DNA from: Sepioteuthis lessoniana
Taxonomy: Eukaryota; Mollusca; Cephalopoda; Myopsida; Loliginidae
NCBI GenBank assembly: GCA_963585895.1
Contig: OY757921.1
Location: forward strand, 84,680,939-84,744,938
Direction: 5' to 3'
DNA: 64,000 nt
Translations under genes and position numbers: made by a program
Shown here: positions 23,380 to 34,160 of the stretch, piece by piece
How positions within the stretch are numbered: position 1 is the first letter of the stretch
How the letters are laid out: each line of letters opens with the position of its first letter
Notes under the pieces: model-generated
What the model was told of the DNA's origin: nothing
The model's database searches: none
Seen by the model: the letters and a program-made list of their open reading frames with translations, nothing else

Positions 23380-23844
23380 CAGTCTAATGGTGAGGTTCCA
23401 GTAATGCTGGGGCCTTGTGGAATACGGAGCACCCCTTCATTGCCATTGCTCCCAGGTCCACTCAAGCCCGGCGTGGTAGCACCTGATAGGGCTCTATCTA
23501 TGGGTTAAATAGAACTAACGGCATACTTATGCTAAACTGAATTTCTTGAAATAGAAAGGTCTTAACAATTAAGCTGTAATTACATTTAAACTGTGTGCTT
23601 ATGTTAAACTGAATTATTTCAAATTGAACTGTTTTTTAACATTGAAACTGTACTTACACTAAACTGAATTGTTATATATAACAGCTTGAATAAACTGAAT
23701 ATTTTGAAATGGAAATGTTTTTACTATTAAACTGTGTACTCATGCTAAACTGAATTGTTTGAAATAGAACAGATTATTTACATAAAAATGGATTTGGCTT
23801 TAAATAACCTACAAAGGTTGATATGCCATAAAACCCAACAAACC
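23380..23844 (+). repeat. Repeat R copy, 5'-truncated
   Basis: Starts at 'taatggtgaggttccagtaa', continues through 'aataccccttcattgccatt'-like sequence, CCGGCGTGGTAGCACCTGAT and CTATCTATGGGTTAAATAG, several subrepeats and a complete hairpin tail (CTACAAAGGTTGATATGCC), ending AAACCCAACAAACC. A Gypsy integrase fragment follows directly. Confidence 0.85.
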
Positions 23845-24062
23845 AACTAAATCTTCCCTATAGTTGGTATTCCTAATACAATTGCGCCGAATAATGTGAT
23901 CCAATTCACGGCAAGGGAATTCAAAGATTTTTTTAAAGACTTTTCGATAATATACATAACAAGCATACCATATTATACGCAATGTAATAGACAAGTAGAA
24001 ATATTTGTCGAAACTTTCAAGCGAGCAATTAAAAAGTTGGTCGGAAAAGAATCCATTAACTG
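23845..24062 (+). pseudogene. Ty3/Gypsy integrase fragment
   Basis: One frame reads IPNTIAPNNVIQFTAREFKD, then IIYITSIPYYTQCNRQVEIF and VETFKRAIKKLVGKES. This is the integrase core of Ty3/Gypsy LTR retrotransposons: the usual D-N-G-x-Q-F block (here N-N-V-I-Q-F, so the catalytic Asp is lost) and the P-Y-hP-x-x-N-G-Q-A-E block (here N-R-Q-V-E, retaining the catalytic Glu). Normally it inserts retrotransposon cDNA into the genome. Only about 70 codons remain, with R sequence on both sides. Confidence 0.85.
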
Positions 24063-24232
24063 AATTGTTACATATAAATGCTTGAATAGTTTGAAATGGA
24101 AATGTTTTTGACAATTAAACTGTGTACTGAGGCTAAACTTAACTGTTTTCAATTGAACAGATTATTTACATAAAAATCGATTTGGCGTTAAATAACCTAC
24201 AAAGGTTGATATGCCATAAAACCAAACCAATC
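24063..24232 (+). repeat. Repeat R 3' part beyond the integrase
   Basis: Subrepeats and a second hairpin tail (GCGTTAAATAACCTACAAAG, GTTGATATGCCATAAAACC). Either a separate 3'-end copy or the far side of an R copy interrupted by the Gypsy fragment. Confidence 0.75.
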
Positions 24233-24616
24233 TAAAAGCATCAAGATGTATAGATGAGAGAACAGACAGGTTTTTAAAGCGTCAAATGAATTGGTTTAGC
24301 GCTCGGACGATTGCGAGATGATTGAAAAGCAATAAATTAAAACCTAATAAACTAGTATTCAATTTTAATTGAGGGTGTGGATGTTGCCCCTTACAAACTT
24401 TACAAAGTTAGGAGTTGATTCAAGTAAACCATAGATGTTTCAAGTATCGTTGGAATAAACAGATATGTAAAATTCGTCCAAATAGCAAAAGATAATAGCC
24501 ACCGGTCTCTAGAGGAAGGGAATGAAAAGGAAAAGAAAGAAAATTTCCCTAGTTGTGAAAACTGATCGCCCAATAAGACTGCTTCATTTTTTTCTCACAA
24601 ATATACATAAATAATT
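24233..24616. other. No gene seen
   Basis: AT-rich spacer with no recognisable repeat or coding region. Confidence 0.5.
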
Positions 24617-24849
24617 TGGTTTCTTTGTTTAATGGCATATAAACCTTTGTATGTTATCTAATGCCAAAGACATTATCCTAGAAGAATAGTAATGGTACTA
24701 TTTAACCCGTAGCTGGGAGGATAAGGGGGTTCATACCTTTACCGAGGGTATTTTCCCGCAAGAGAACGTAATAGCGCAACTGGGGTATGAACTGGCTCTC
24801 TACGATTCCGCAGTCCATCGCTTTAACAATTACACCACAAGGACACCCA
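24617..24849 (-). mobile_element. SINE-B copy, full length
   Basis: Reverse-complement SINE-B from hairpin tail (AATGGCATATAAACC, TTTGTATG, GTTATCTAATGCC) through the core ('tatttaacccgtagctggga') to the head, ending 'accacaaggacaccc'. The B-box region is TGGGGTATGAACT, eroded. Confidence 0.88.
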
Positions 24850-25136
24850 CTCCTAAATAATTGAATAAATCAGCATTGATATTAACAGGAATAAATTCTT
24901 CGAATAAATCGCATAACGAGCCGATTCATGACATCAATGTGCCGTAATAAGTTTAGGAATATTTGTGGTTCCTTTTTGTTGAAATTAGAAATGAGGATAG
25001 ACATTGAAATCAAAATAATAGAAGAGAGGATATAAAGAGAAAAGGCGAACAGAGAAAAAAAAGACGCCAATCAGATTCGATAAAACATTTCTCCTTGTGA
25101 CATATATCAACTTATTTTGTTTTGTTACTGTTTTCT

Positions 25137-25850
25137 TGGTTTGGTTTGGTTTGGTTTGATTTTATGGCATATCAACCTTTGTATGTCATTTAACGCCAAA
25201 TCCATTTTTATGTAAATTAACAGTTCTATTTAAAGCAATTTAGTTTAGCATGAGTATACAGTTTAATTATCAAATGCATTTCTATTTCAAACTATTCAAG
25301 CAGTTATATATAACAATTCAGTTTAGTGTAAGTACAGTTTCAATGTCAAAAACAGTCAATTTCAAATAATTCAGTTTAGCAAAAGTACGCAGTTTAAATG
25401 TAAGTAGAGTTTAATTGTGAAAAACATTTCTATTTCGTGCTATTCAGTTTAGTCAAGCAGTTCTATTTCAGCTAATTCAGTTTAGTATAAGTACATTTTT
25501 TTTACACACAGTTACATGTCAAAACAATTCTGTGTTAAACAATTCAGTTTAGTGTAAATACAGTTTTAGTGTCAAAAACAGTTCTATTTGAAATAATTCA
25601 GTTTATCATAAGTATGCAAGATAAATGCTAGTACGGTTTAATTGTCAAAAACATTTCTATTTCAAGCTATTCAGTTTAATCAAACAATTCAGTTCAGCAT
25701 AAGTATGACGTTAGTTCTATTTAACCCATAGATAGGGCCCTATCAGGTGCTACCACGCCGGGCCAGAGTGGATCTGGGAGCAATGGCAATGAAGGGGTGC
25801 TCCGTATTCCCTAAAGCTCCAGCATTATTGGGACCTCACCATCAGATTAC
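25137..25850 (-). repeat. Repeat R copy, long
   Basis: One of the longest R copies. It begins GGTTTGGTTTGGTTT and the hairpin tail (ATGGCATATCAACC, TTTGTAT, GTCATTTAACGCC), followed by about nine degenerate subrepeats ('caattcagtttagtgtaagt' types), TATTTAACCCATAGATAGGG, 'gtggatctgggagcaatggc' and 'acctcaccatcagatt'. The extreme 5' block is missing. Confidence 0.88.
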
Positions 25851-26098
25851 TGTTTTCTGATTGTGTTTTAATTGTTGTTTAATTTGTATTAAGAAATGGA
25901 GGTAACGGTAGGAGAGACAAAAGTTGGTTAATAATTGAAATAAAATCCGTTGAAATATATTTATTGTGATAACTTGATCGAGAAAATACAAGAACATTGT
26001 TTTATCAAAAGCAGTATAAAAAATTTAATCAGGATATAACAAGGGCCGTCTTATGTTGGAAGGAGCCTTTGGGACTGACTAAAGTGTCATAGTAATTT

Positions 26099-26317
26099 AG
26101 TTTGGTTTCTTTGTTTAATGGTATATCAAACATCGTGGATTATTTAAAGCCATTCTAACCGAAGGAAAATAGTGGTACTATTTAACTGATAGCTAGTAGG
26201 GATACGGGATTTCATATCTTTCCCAAGGGTATTAGTCCGAAAGTGAACGCATAAGCGTGACTGGAGTTCAAACTCGCTTAGTACGATGCTACAGTCCTGC
26301 ACCTTTACCACAAGGAT
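26099..26317 (-). mobile_element. SINE-B copy
   Basis: Reverse-complement SINE-B with hairpin tail (AATGGTATATCAAACATCG, decayed stem), core and head. The B-box complement is TGGAGTTCAAACTC at 26259-26272. Directly followed by R tail sequence at 26318. Confidence 0.82.
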
Positions 26318-26319
26318 TT

Positions 26320-26505
26320 GGTTTGGTTTGGTTTAAAGGCATATCAACCATTATAGGTTATTTAATACCAAATCCATTTTAATACATATACACAGTTCTA
26401 ATTTAAACAATTCAGTTTAGCATGAGTAAACAATTTAAATGTCAAAAACATTTCTATTTCAAGCTATTCTGTTTAGTCAACAAAGTTAAATGATTCCAAT
26501 TATTG
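26320..26505 (-). repeat. Repeat R tail-side fragment
   Basis: GGTTTGGTTTAAAGGCATAT tail plus about three subrepeats, cut by the next R tail at 26506. Confidence 0.75.
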
Positions 26506-26935
26506 GTTTGGTTTGGTTTGGTTTTATGGCACTTCAACCGTTATGGGTTATTTAATACCAAATCCATTTTTATACATATAAACAGTTCTATTTCAAATAA
26601 TTCAGTTTAGTATATATATATATATAGTTTTTTGTTTACAATCAGTTAAATCTCAAAACAATTCGATTTCAAACAATTTAGTAAGCATAAGTACACAGTT
26701 TAGTCTATTTGACCAGTATATAGGTCCATATCAGGTGCTACCTCTCCGGGTCAGAGTCTGCCTGGGAGCGATGGCAGTGAATGGGTACTCTGCATTCCCT
26801 AAAGCTCCAGCATTACTGATCAGATTGTTCAGTGTCATATCCAGGAAACTTGTTTGGGGGTTCTTACCCCTCGATAGAGAAGCAGTCTGTGTATACTACA
26901 GCCCTAGCCGAGTGGGTAATTAACCACAAGTACTC
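26506..26935 (-). repeat. Repeat R copy
   Basis: Tail (TTTTATGGCACTTCAACC, GTTATGGGTTATTTAATACC), three subrepeats interrupted by a short TA run (26613-26625), CCGGGTCAGAGTCTGCCTGG, and the 5' block near 26904-26920 ('agccctagccgagtggg'). Confidence 0.8.
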
Positions 26936-27375
26936 CCTCTAATAGAAATTAAGGAATAAGATAGTAATTAATGAAGTTTTTGAAGAATTATTCTACGTAT
27001 GATTTTGAAATGGTGCAAATGAAGGAATGTTACTTTACATTGGCAGATGGTGATGATACGATTTGGTTTATTTAGATTGTTTAAAATCAATTCACAAGGA
27101 GAAATAAATAAAAGAATAACCGTGTCAGCCAAAGAAACACATGAATGAATAAAACCACCGGTCAGTCAACACACAGATGAAGTAAAGGAAAAAGGCCCCA
27201 GACCTTCAGTAAAGATTTGCCTTTCGAATTCAAACAATCTTGCTACATCAATTCACTTCCTCTTCTAACATAATCAGCACATTTCAATATTCAATATGGA
27301 TATATGCATATGTATGTATTGAGATGTGTATGTATATATATATGAATATGTACCTACATTTATATATATATATAT
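26936..27375. other. No gene seen; ends in TA-rich run
   Basis: Unique AT-rich sequence, then short TA runs from about 27330 up to the hAT-type insertion. Confidence 0.55.
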
Positions 27376-27813
27376 CAGGGGCGGAGACGGGACTAGTGCT
27401 ACTCGTGCCCGGCACGACCAATAACTCGGTCAATGTTATTCAAAATGGATTAAAAATCATCCATTAATTTCAAGCAAGCATACTTAGTCTGATCTCAATT
27501 AAATTAGGTATCTATTCAAGTTTCGATAACTAAGTAGCCAAAAGTTCATAAATATATCTGGGAATAATACAACGATGCTGTTTTGAACTGATGGTCTTTG
27601 TCTGGCCACCGTCAGATTCATTGAACATCCCATAAAATCGGCTATAATGGTGAACGCGCAATCCGTGCCAGGCACTAGACCCTTATAATAACAGTAATGT
27701 TAGAGAAATACGCTTTTGGCTGTAGCCAATAGCAAGAGCAACCCTAACATCGTGCTCAAAAATCTTAGCACATTCTGACTGCTGATAGATGTCTTGGGAA
27801 GAGGGAGAGGTAC

Positions 27814-27881
<68 letters not shown>

Positions 27882-28420
27882 ATAGCAGATTAGAGCCGTC
27901 GCTGAGGTCATCATCATCGCTATGGTAAATGTTGGTTAAACGGCGTGTTTTAATTCGTTTTTTCTCTAACAAATGTCTATTTCTTTAATGAATGTTGCAT
28001 ATATTACATTCTGTAACTAAAATTTGTTTATTTGAATACATTTTCAACAAATAATCTTTATTTTAAGCGAAATTGAAACTACTAGCTGTGTCTGTGTATA
28101 TTGTCATCAGTTTCTTTATTCTAATAAACATATTTTTCTCGTCATAGTAATGAACATCTCTTTTCTTCTATATTTTTGAAAGGAAAAAAAATTATCTTAT
28201 CTACTGTATTAACAAGACTACAAATTATATAGTATCTTGATTGTTTACAAAAAAAAAAAAAAAAACACCATGCAAGGTACGTTTGTCAATCTGTGCTATA
28301 AAATGGAGAATAACGCAATAGCAATGATGACTTACTTTGGGTCCACGGACCATGGGTTGGGAACTGAAGTTGACAGAGGGCGGGGCGGACACGAGTAGCA
28401 AAAATAGGCTAGAGTCGCCC

Positions 28421-28423
<3 letters not shown>
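27376..28423 (+). mobile_element. Non-autonomous hAT-type element in (TA)n
   Basis: The left end reads CAGGGGCGGAGACGGGACTA then GTGCTACTCGTGCCCG; the right end is its imperfect inverse, with CGGACACGAGTAGCAAAAAT and GAGTCGCCCCTG. CAGGGGCG-type ends are typical of hAT transposons. Both flanks are ATATATAT, consistent with an 8-base target duplication but uninformative inside a TA microsatellite. The 1048-base interior has no transposase; it includes a (GA)n run. Strand is arbitrary. Confidence 0.78.
27806..27877. repeat. (GA)n microsatellite inside hAT-type element
   Basis: Nearly pure GA run with one break near 27829. It produces an artificial Ser/Leu frame on the minus strand. Confidence 0.95.

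Positions 28424-28453
<30 letters not shown>
28424..28453. repeat. (AT)n microsatellite
   Basis: Right half of the TA tract that received the hAT-type element. Confidence 0.95.
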
Positions 28454-28456
<3 letters not shown>

Positions 28457-28654
28457 GGCCACCGTAGTCAAGAGCAACCCAAAAGTTCCCTTTTCATTAG
28501 CTACTACAAAAAGGTAGAGAGAAGATGCTTCTCCTCAAAGCTGACAATTTAAGCAAGGAAGCATCAAGCACCATTTTTTGAGCTTATTGTATGACTTGAC
28601 CTGAGGTTGAAACTCGGTTTCCCGAGCAACTGACGAACACTCTTAATCACTACG

Positions 28655-28665
<11 letters not shown>
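28454..28665 (-). mobile_element. SINE-A copy between TA tracts
   Basis: Reverse-complement SINE-A: 'ggccaccgtagtcaagagca', 'ttcccttttcattagctact', 'caagcaccattttttgagct' and the B-box complement GGTTGAAACTC. Bounded on both sides by TA runs. Confidence 0.8.
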
Positions 28666-28689
<24 letters not shown>

Positions 28690-29255
28690 CCTTTAAGATT
28701 TGAAACAGTAATCATTCGACCAGGGGTCGTGACTAGGGGAAAATTTACTTGCTCCAAAATCTTTTTACCTGAACGACTCCATTTTCTATCAATAATAGCC
28801 AATAATTTTACAAGTCCAGGCATAATTCCCGATGGCTATTTTAAACTTTTAAATCGACTGTGATCAAAATATCTGGGCTAGAATATGAGTTGCTCAGGAA
28901 TCTCAAAGGCTATATATATATATATATTATATATATATATATATACGCACATACATGTATGTGTGTGGGTGGGTGTATATAAATGCACACACACACACAC
29001 AAAGATATATATATATAACTGAATCATATTATTTACATTACTTTTCGGTGTCCTTATTTTAACATTTATTTTCTTTTCTTTCCAGGAATTCTTTTTGGAT
29101 ATACATTTTTTTTTCTACTTACTATAAAAATAAGCCTCCAACATAAACTGTGATGAGGAAAAGAATAAAATGAAATTAAAAAGGATTTTTTGAATTATAA
29201 AAGTAAATTGAATTTCAAATAAAATTTCGGAATTTGTACATCGTTATTTTTGTTC
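28666..29255. other. No gene seen; TA runs
   Basis: TA runs at 28658-28688 and 28912-28945 and a short CA run near 28985-29000. No recognised element. Confidence 0.6.
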
Positions 29256-29261
29256 GTTAGT

Positions 29262-29795
29262 TTGGTTAGTTGGTTGGGTTTTATGGCATATCAACCTTTG
29301 TAGATTATTCAACACCAAATCCATTTTTATGCAAATAATCATTTTTATTTTAAAAGTTCAATTTAGCATGAGTACAATGTTTAATCGTCAAAAACATTTT
29401 TATTTCAACCTATTTAGTTTATTTAAACAGTTCTATATCGGCTAATTCAGTTTACTATAAGCACATATTTTGTTTACACACAGTTAAATGTCAAAACAGT
29501 TCTATATATAACAATTCGGTTTAGCCTGTTTTTGACATTGAAACTGTGCTTATACTAAACAGAATTGTTTAACATAAAACTTCTGTGAGTATACTAAACT
29601 AAATTAGCTGAATTTGAACTGTTTGAATAAACTGAACAGATTGAAATAGAAATGTTTTTGACGATTAAATTGTGTATTCACGCTAAACGGAATTGTTTGA
29701 AATAGAACTGATTATTTGTATAAAAATGGATTTGGCGTTAAATAAGCTACAAAGGTTCATATGCCATAAAACTCAGCCAACCAAACCAAACCAGG
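29262..29795. repeat. Repeat R fold-back dimer
   Basis: Left arm 29262-29525 is R in minus orientation starting from the GGTTGGGTTTTATGGCATAT tail. Right arm 29526-29795 is R in plus orientation ending in the hairpin tail and CCAACCAAACCAAACC. Both arms contain only subrepeats and tail, meeting at the 'ggtttagcc/tgtttttgaca' junction. The whole unit could fold into a long imperfect hairpin of about 260 bases per arm. Confidence 0.85.
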
Positions 29796-30786
29796 ACTCT
29801 CTTTGAATGAGGTTGTGGTCTTACTCCTTGGCAGAAATGTAGGGGGTGGTAAATTCTACAGTCTCAGCAGACTGGCCAGTGAAGAAGTTAAATCAATATC
29901 GATGAAAAAAGGGTCGTTAAAAATAGACTTTTTATTGATTTAAAATATTTTCAGCGAAAATAATTTCATAAAAATGAAAAATTATTGAAATAAAATGGAA
30001 AAAACAAACAAAAAATATTGGTTTATTGTAAATTCGCCGTCATTGTTTTTAAAGATCTTAAAGAATATTCAGCCTAAAAATATGATGTCAAGTTTTAAAA
30101 ATCTTAATAGTTTTATTATAATAATTTTTTGAATTCTCCTACGACACGATGGGTGGCATTCGTTTCTGTGGCTGTGGGTACCAGTCCGTGGATCCCTTTG
30201 TTTTGGCGCGAAACCCACACAAAAGGGCTTGCGCCCGAGATCTCCCACTAGACTGGAAGAGGACGAGAGAAGGAAGGACCCATGGACAGTCAGCAGGAGA
30301 GAGCAGTTAAGAGAAGTGGACAGAATAGACCAGTCGTCAGAAGTCGGGGGGAGCTGACAGTTTAGACATACCAGTGAAGATGCTCGGTTGATCAACGCAA
30401 GAAAATGAGTCAGCATTCCTAGTGGCTTTGTGGGAATTTCGCTCGAGTACACGTTCATGTTAGCTCACAGAACCACATAATACTAGGAAAATGGCAGTTG
30501 TGTATTTTGTGTGTTGGTAAAGGAATGTGAAATACCCCTGGCCAGAGATGAGAAAGAAACCACTAGACGATTCTAATGGCCATGAGTAGTGTAGTTGGTT
30601 GAGATAGTGGGGGTCGGCCGGTGGTGTATTGTCACATCCACTTATTTTTTGATTGAAAAAAGAATTGTGCCATGCAAGTATTGGCCGGTTATAATACATG
30701 GACAACGTCAGATATACCTATATATCTATGTTTCTGAGTGTGTGTGTGTATGTGTGTTTAGGCAGCATTTCTTCATTAATGCATAT
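29796..30786. other. No gene; GC-richer unknown block
   Basis: 29810-29880 contains R 5'-type words (CTCAGCAGACTGGCCAG). 30130-30640 is clearly less AT-rich than its surroundings. On the minus strand it contains TGGTACCCACAGCC, which could be a retrotransposon primer-binding region, so a decayed LTR/leader is possible. The 129-codon minus frame here (30069-30458) has no known domain. Confidence 0.4.
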
Positions 30787-31345
30787 TTCATTGAACAATA
30801 TAGATATGTTTTGTCTACATATTTTTTTATATGCCCTTTTTAGTTGCCGAATTGATTTTACGGTGTCCGTCGGGAATTGGTTGATGAAACTCTCATAATT
30901 AATTGTTAACCAAGTACTTTCTGCCCATCAATATTAGAACAGCAAAATGCCAAACAACAACTACAAATTCTTGAGGCGCTCCATATCAGAATGAAACAAC
31001 CCAAAATCAATAGAATCAATTTCGAGTCCAGTACTAATGTACCTCAATGTCTTTAGCTACTGCTACTACTTAAAGAAACGAATAAAACGCTAAAAAAACA
31101 CACCAGTATAAATAATAAACATTTACGTAGTAAGTAGTACTGTATACGCAAAGGTCACATAACTTTTGCAATATAGACCTCCCTGATGATGGACAAGATC
31201 CAGATGAAAATACTCGGGTAACAATAAGTTATGGGAATTTCATAAACCAATTGCTGCCGGATAACGTAAAATCAATTCGGCAACTGGAATGGACATATAC
31301 AGAATTACGTAGACAAAATATGTTAACATTGTTCTCTGAAATATA
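30787..31345 (+). mobile_element. Truncated Penelope-like element with inverted arms
   Basis: Arms of about 115 bases (30787-30905 and 31219-31345) are inverted copies: each contains 'ttgccgaattgattttacg' and 'tgttttgtctac'-type words. Between them lies the end of a protein reading LQILEALHIRMKQPKINRIN up to a TAG at 31054-31056, matching the C-terminal GIY-YIG region of Penelope-like retroelements. An inverted copy of the 3' end at the 5' side is a known Penelope-like arrangement. The body is missing. A hammerhead-like remnant follows the stop. Confidence 0.6.
30937..31056 (+). pseudogene. GIY-YIG C-terminal fragment
   Basis: About 38 codons, with EALHIRMKQPKINRINFESS, then a stop. In Penelope-like elements this region is the end of the GIY-YIG endonuclease that nicks target DNA. 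The catalytic GIY and YIG motifs lie upstream in intact proteins and are absent here. Confidence 0.5.
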
Positions 31346-31387
31346 TATATATATATATATAAGCACACATACATATATGTACACTAA

Positions 31388-31428
<41 letters not shown>
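31340..31428. repeat. (TA)n tracts
   Basis: TA runs at 31340-31361 and 31391-31428 separated by CA/TA-rich sequence. Confidence 0.93.
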
Positions 31429-31431
<3 letters not shown>

Positions 31432-31604
31432 TTTTCATATATATTTATGCTGTGATCTTGAAGAGCCAGAAATGAATAACACAAGGAGATATAATGTTTA
31501 CAGCAGTATATATTGACGGAAATAAAGACACTAAGGGTTACGGGTAACTCGCTTGACTCGTTTATCGATTCAGTCACTATTTATAGTGTCCGGAAGAGTC
31601 CATG

Positions 31605-31790
31605 CAGTGACGTCAAGATGTATATCAACATAACAGTTCTATAACGTGAATGTTATCTGCTGGTAAGAGCCAAATGTGACAGTAAAGAAACGTACATGAA
31701 ATCACCTCTTTCTTCAAGAAACAAAACGAAACAAACCATGTTTTATACGGCACACACATCGTTTGCATGGAAGTTTATGAGCAAATTATC
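31605..31790 (+). repeat. Repeat D, copy 1
   Basis: Resembles 33340-33520: shared words are 'aagaaacaaaacgaaacaaa' and 'cacacacatcgtttgcatgg' here against 'aagaaataaaacgaaacaaa' and 'cacacacattgtttgcgtga' there. No coding content; class unknown. Confidence 0.6.
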
Positions 31791-32214
31791 TGCAGATAAG
31801 CATTCATGTTATAAAATAAATACATATAAAAACTAATATGTATCTTGCAATTTGCCTGAAGCATTGCACAAATTATCTTAAATATGGTTACAACACCAAA
31901 CATGTCGTTCTAATACACCACGTGACACCATGTTTATGAAGTTCGAAAAAAAATTTAACATCCATTATCGTGTTCATTCATAAAAAATGTCTCTGGCGAC
32001 GATGTTTTACTTAAAATTAATTAAACCAAAATAATTATTATTTTGCATTGCAATAGCCCTCTAAACTAATTCAATACAATAAAATATAATAGGTATTTAT
32101 TAATTATTATTATTATATGATAGCTCTCTTATAGATATTGAACACTTACTAATTATACTGCATTTGTTCGACCACTAACACACGAAGTGAGATTGTAACA
32201 ACCATTAACTGTAG

Positions 32215-32251
<37 letters not shown>

Positions 32252-32546
32252 TACCTAATGGGTCAGATGAAATCTACCTAGGTATTAATATTTGCTCTAC
32301 CTTGTATCGAGCACTTTCTTCATTTACTTAGTCCTCTGTCAGATTTTTTTTTTTGGGCTAGACATTACGATATTTTCTGGGGTTTTTTTTTCAAACAATA
32401 CGTACGTTTTTAGTCTTTTCTTTGTTTATGGAAGTTTTTTCCCCAAATATAAGTTTCTGTATTTGTTTATTCACAGGTTGGATCATTTGGGTTTTTGTTT
32501 CATTCGGCCAGAGATAAAGATAGGGATAAACCTAAAACAGAAATAC

Positions 32547-32603
<57 letters not shown>

Positions 32604-33044
32604 CATGAAACTTGAATCACTTGTATTTTGCGCAGCTGCTCTTCGCAAGTGTGCAACGAAGATTCTAATGTGTGGCTAATATAACGCTAAAACGTATCCT
32701 TCATTCTTGTTTTCAGAGCTTTCTTCGATCTGTGAGTATCTGCTGTAGTGTTCATAATTTGGGTAAAATACAACAGCATTTTTCTCGTAAAATCTTTGAA
32801 AATATCTCGAGGTTAGTTGTAAAAAAATCTGTCTGCATTTTCCTTCAGGCTTTGTTCAAGATATATCGGAATTTCAAGAACATAAATACAGGTGCAAATA
32901 TAATTGAGCCAAATCTTAATGGTAAATGACATAATTACCGTCATTAGCAATCACATTAGTCTAGCGGATGGTGTCTTTGCAGTAAAATCGAAGAAAAATG
33001 GATATTGGGAAATAAACATATCCTATTAAACTCTCAGTGTGCGC

Positions 33045-33099
<55 letters not shown>

Positions 33100-33339
33100 G
33101 TGTGTGTGTTTGTCCGTGAGTGGTTTGTATATGGAAGGTTATTTAGCAGAGTAATGTCATATTTGAAAGCGGGTGATACAAACGGATACAAATATAATCG
33201 ACTCGAATTTTATTAATCAATTATATAATCACTGTCTTTATTAATTAGAAATGTTGAACATCAAGTCCATTTCTTTCCTACTTCCTTCCGGTAGCGGTGT
33301 TATATTTGCACTCAATGCATTGAATCTTTTTCACAACGT
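31791..33339. other. No gene; several (TA)n tracts
   Basis: TA tracts at 32217-32249, 32549-32601 and 33045-33095. The frame at 32292-32615 ends in a TA-encoded Ile/Tyr run and looks non-coding. The 85-codon frame at 32672-32929 (+) contains ISICCSVHNLGKIQQHFSRK-like text (SVSICCSVHNLG...) but no domain I can name. Confidence 0.5.
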
Positions 33340-33520
33340 TGACAAAGATTGGATGTAACAGATGCCAGAGGAATTTTACCAGTCTTGAGATACTGGAAGT
33401 AGAGTCCTATGTGACAGTTAAATAACGGAAACGAGATCCCGTCTTCCTGCAAGAAATAAAACGAAACAAACGTTGTTTCATACCACACACACATTGTTTG
33501 CGTGAAAGTTAATTTTAATT
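33340..33520 (+). repeat. Repeat D, copy 2
   Basis: Partner of 31605-31790, with recognisable but diverged similarity over about 150 bases. Possibly two solo-LTR or DNA-element remnants; not classifiable from two copies. Confidence 0.6.
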
Positions 33521-33574
33521 CTTCATTTCTTAGAAACACCAATTTTTTTTATCACTGCACATTCTGCTTCATTA

Positions 33575-34160
33575 GGTGGTTGGTTTTGGTTTGGTTTGGT
33601 TTTATGGAATATCAACCCTTGCAGGTTGTTCAACGCCAAATCCATTTTACGTAAATAATCTGTTCTATTGAAAACAGTTCAGTTTAGCATAAGTACACAG
33701 TTTAATTGTCAAAAACATTTCCATTTCTAACTATTCAAGCAGTTATATGTAATAATCCAGTTATGTGTAAATACAGTTTTAATGTCGAAAAACAGTTCTA
33801 TTTCAAATAATTCAGTTAAGCATAAGCACGCAGTTTAAGTGTAAGTACGGTTTAATTGTCAAAAACGTTTCTATTTCAAGCTATTCAGTTTACTCAATTC
33901 ATTTTAGCATAAGTATGCTGTTAGTTCTATTTAACCCATAGATAGGGCCCTATCAGGTGCTTCCACTCCGGACCAGAGTGGACCTGGGAGCGATGGCAAT
34001 GAAGGGGTACTCGCATTCCCCAAAGCTCCAGCTCTATGGAACCTCACCATCAGATTGTTTAGTGTCATATACAGGACACTCGTTAGGGGGTGTCTAACCC
34101 CTCTGCAGAGGTGCAGTCAGTGTATTCTACAGCCCCAGCTAACTGGGCAATACGCAGATT
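33575..34160 (-). repeat. Repeat R copy, complete
   Basis: GGTTTGGTTTGGTTTTATGG tail with hairpin (TATCAACC, CTTGCAG, GTTGTTCAACGCC), about six subrepeats, TATTTAACCCATAGATAGGG, CTCCGGACCAGAGTGGACCT, 'gggagcgatggcaatgaagg', 'acctcaccatcagattgttt' and the 5' block CAGCCCCAGCTAACTGGGCA. A good reference copy. Confidence 0.92.

Noticed and set aside
25137..26740. Regularly spaced repeats suggesting a CRISPR array
   Set aside because: The units are degenerate R subrepeats in a eukaryotic repeat family, with no conserved repeat/spacer pattern or cas genes.
30069..30458. 129-codon minus frame, and possible LTR/primer-binding site nearby
   Set aside because: The frame has no domain, and no TG...CA boundaries or target duplication could be fixed, so I left it as an unknown GC-richer block.
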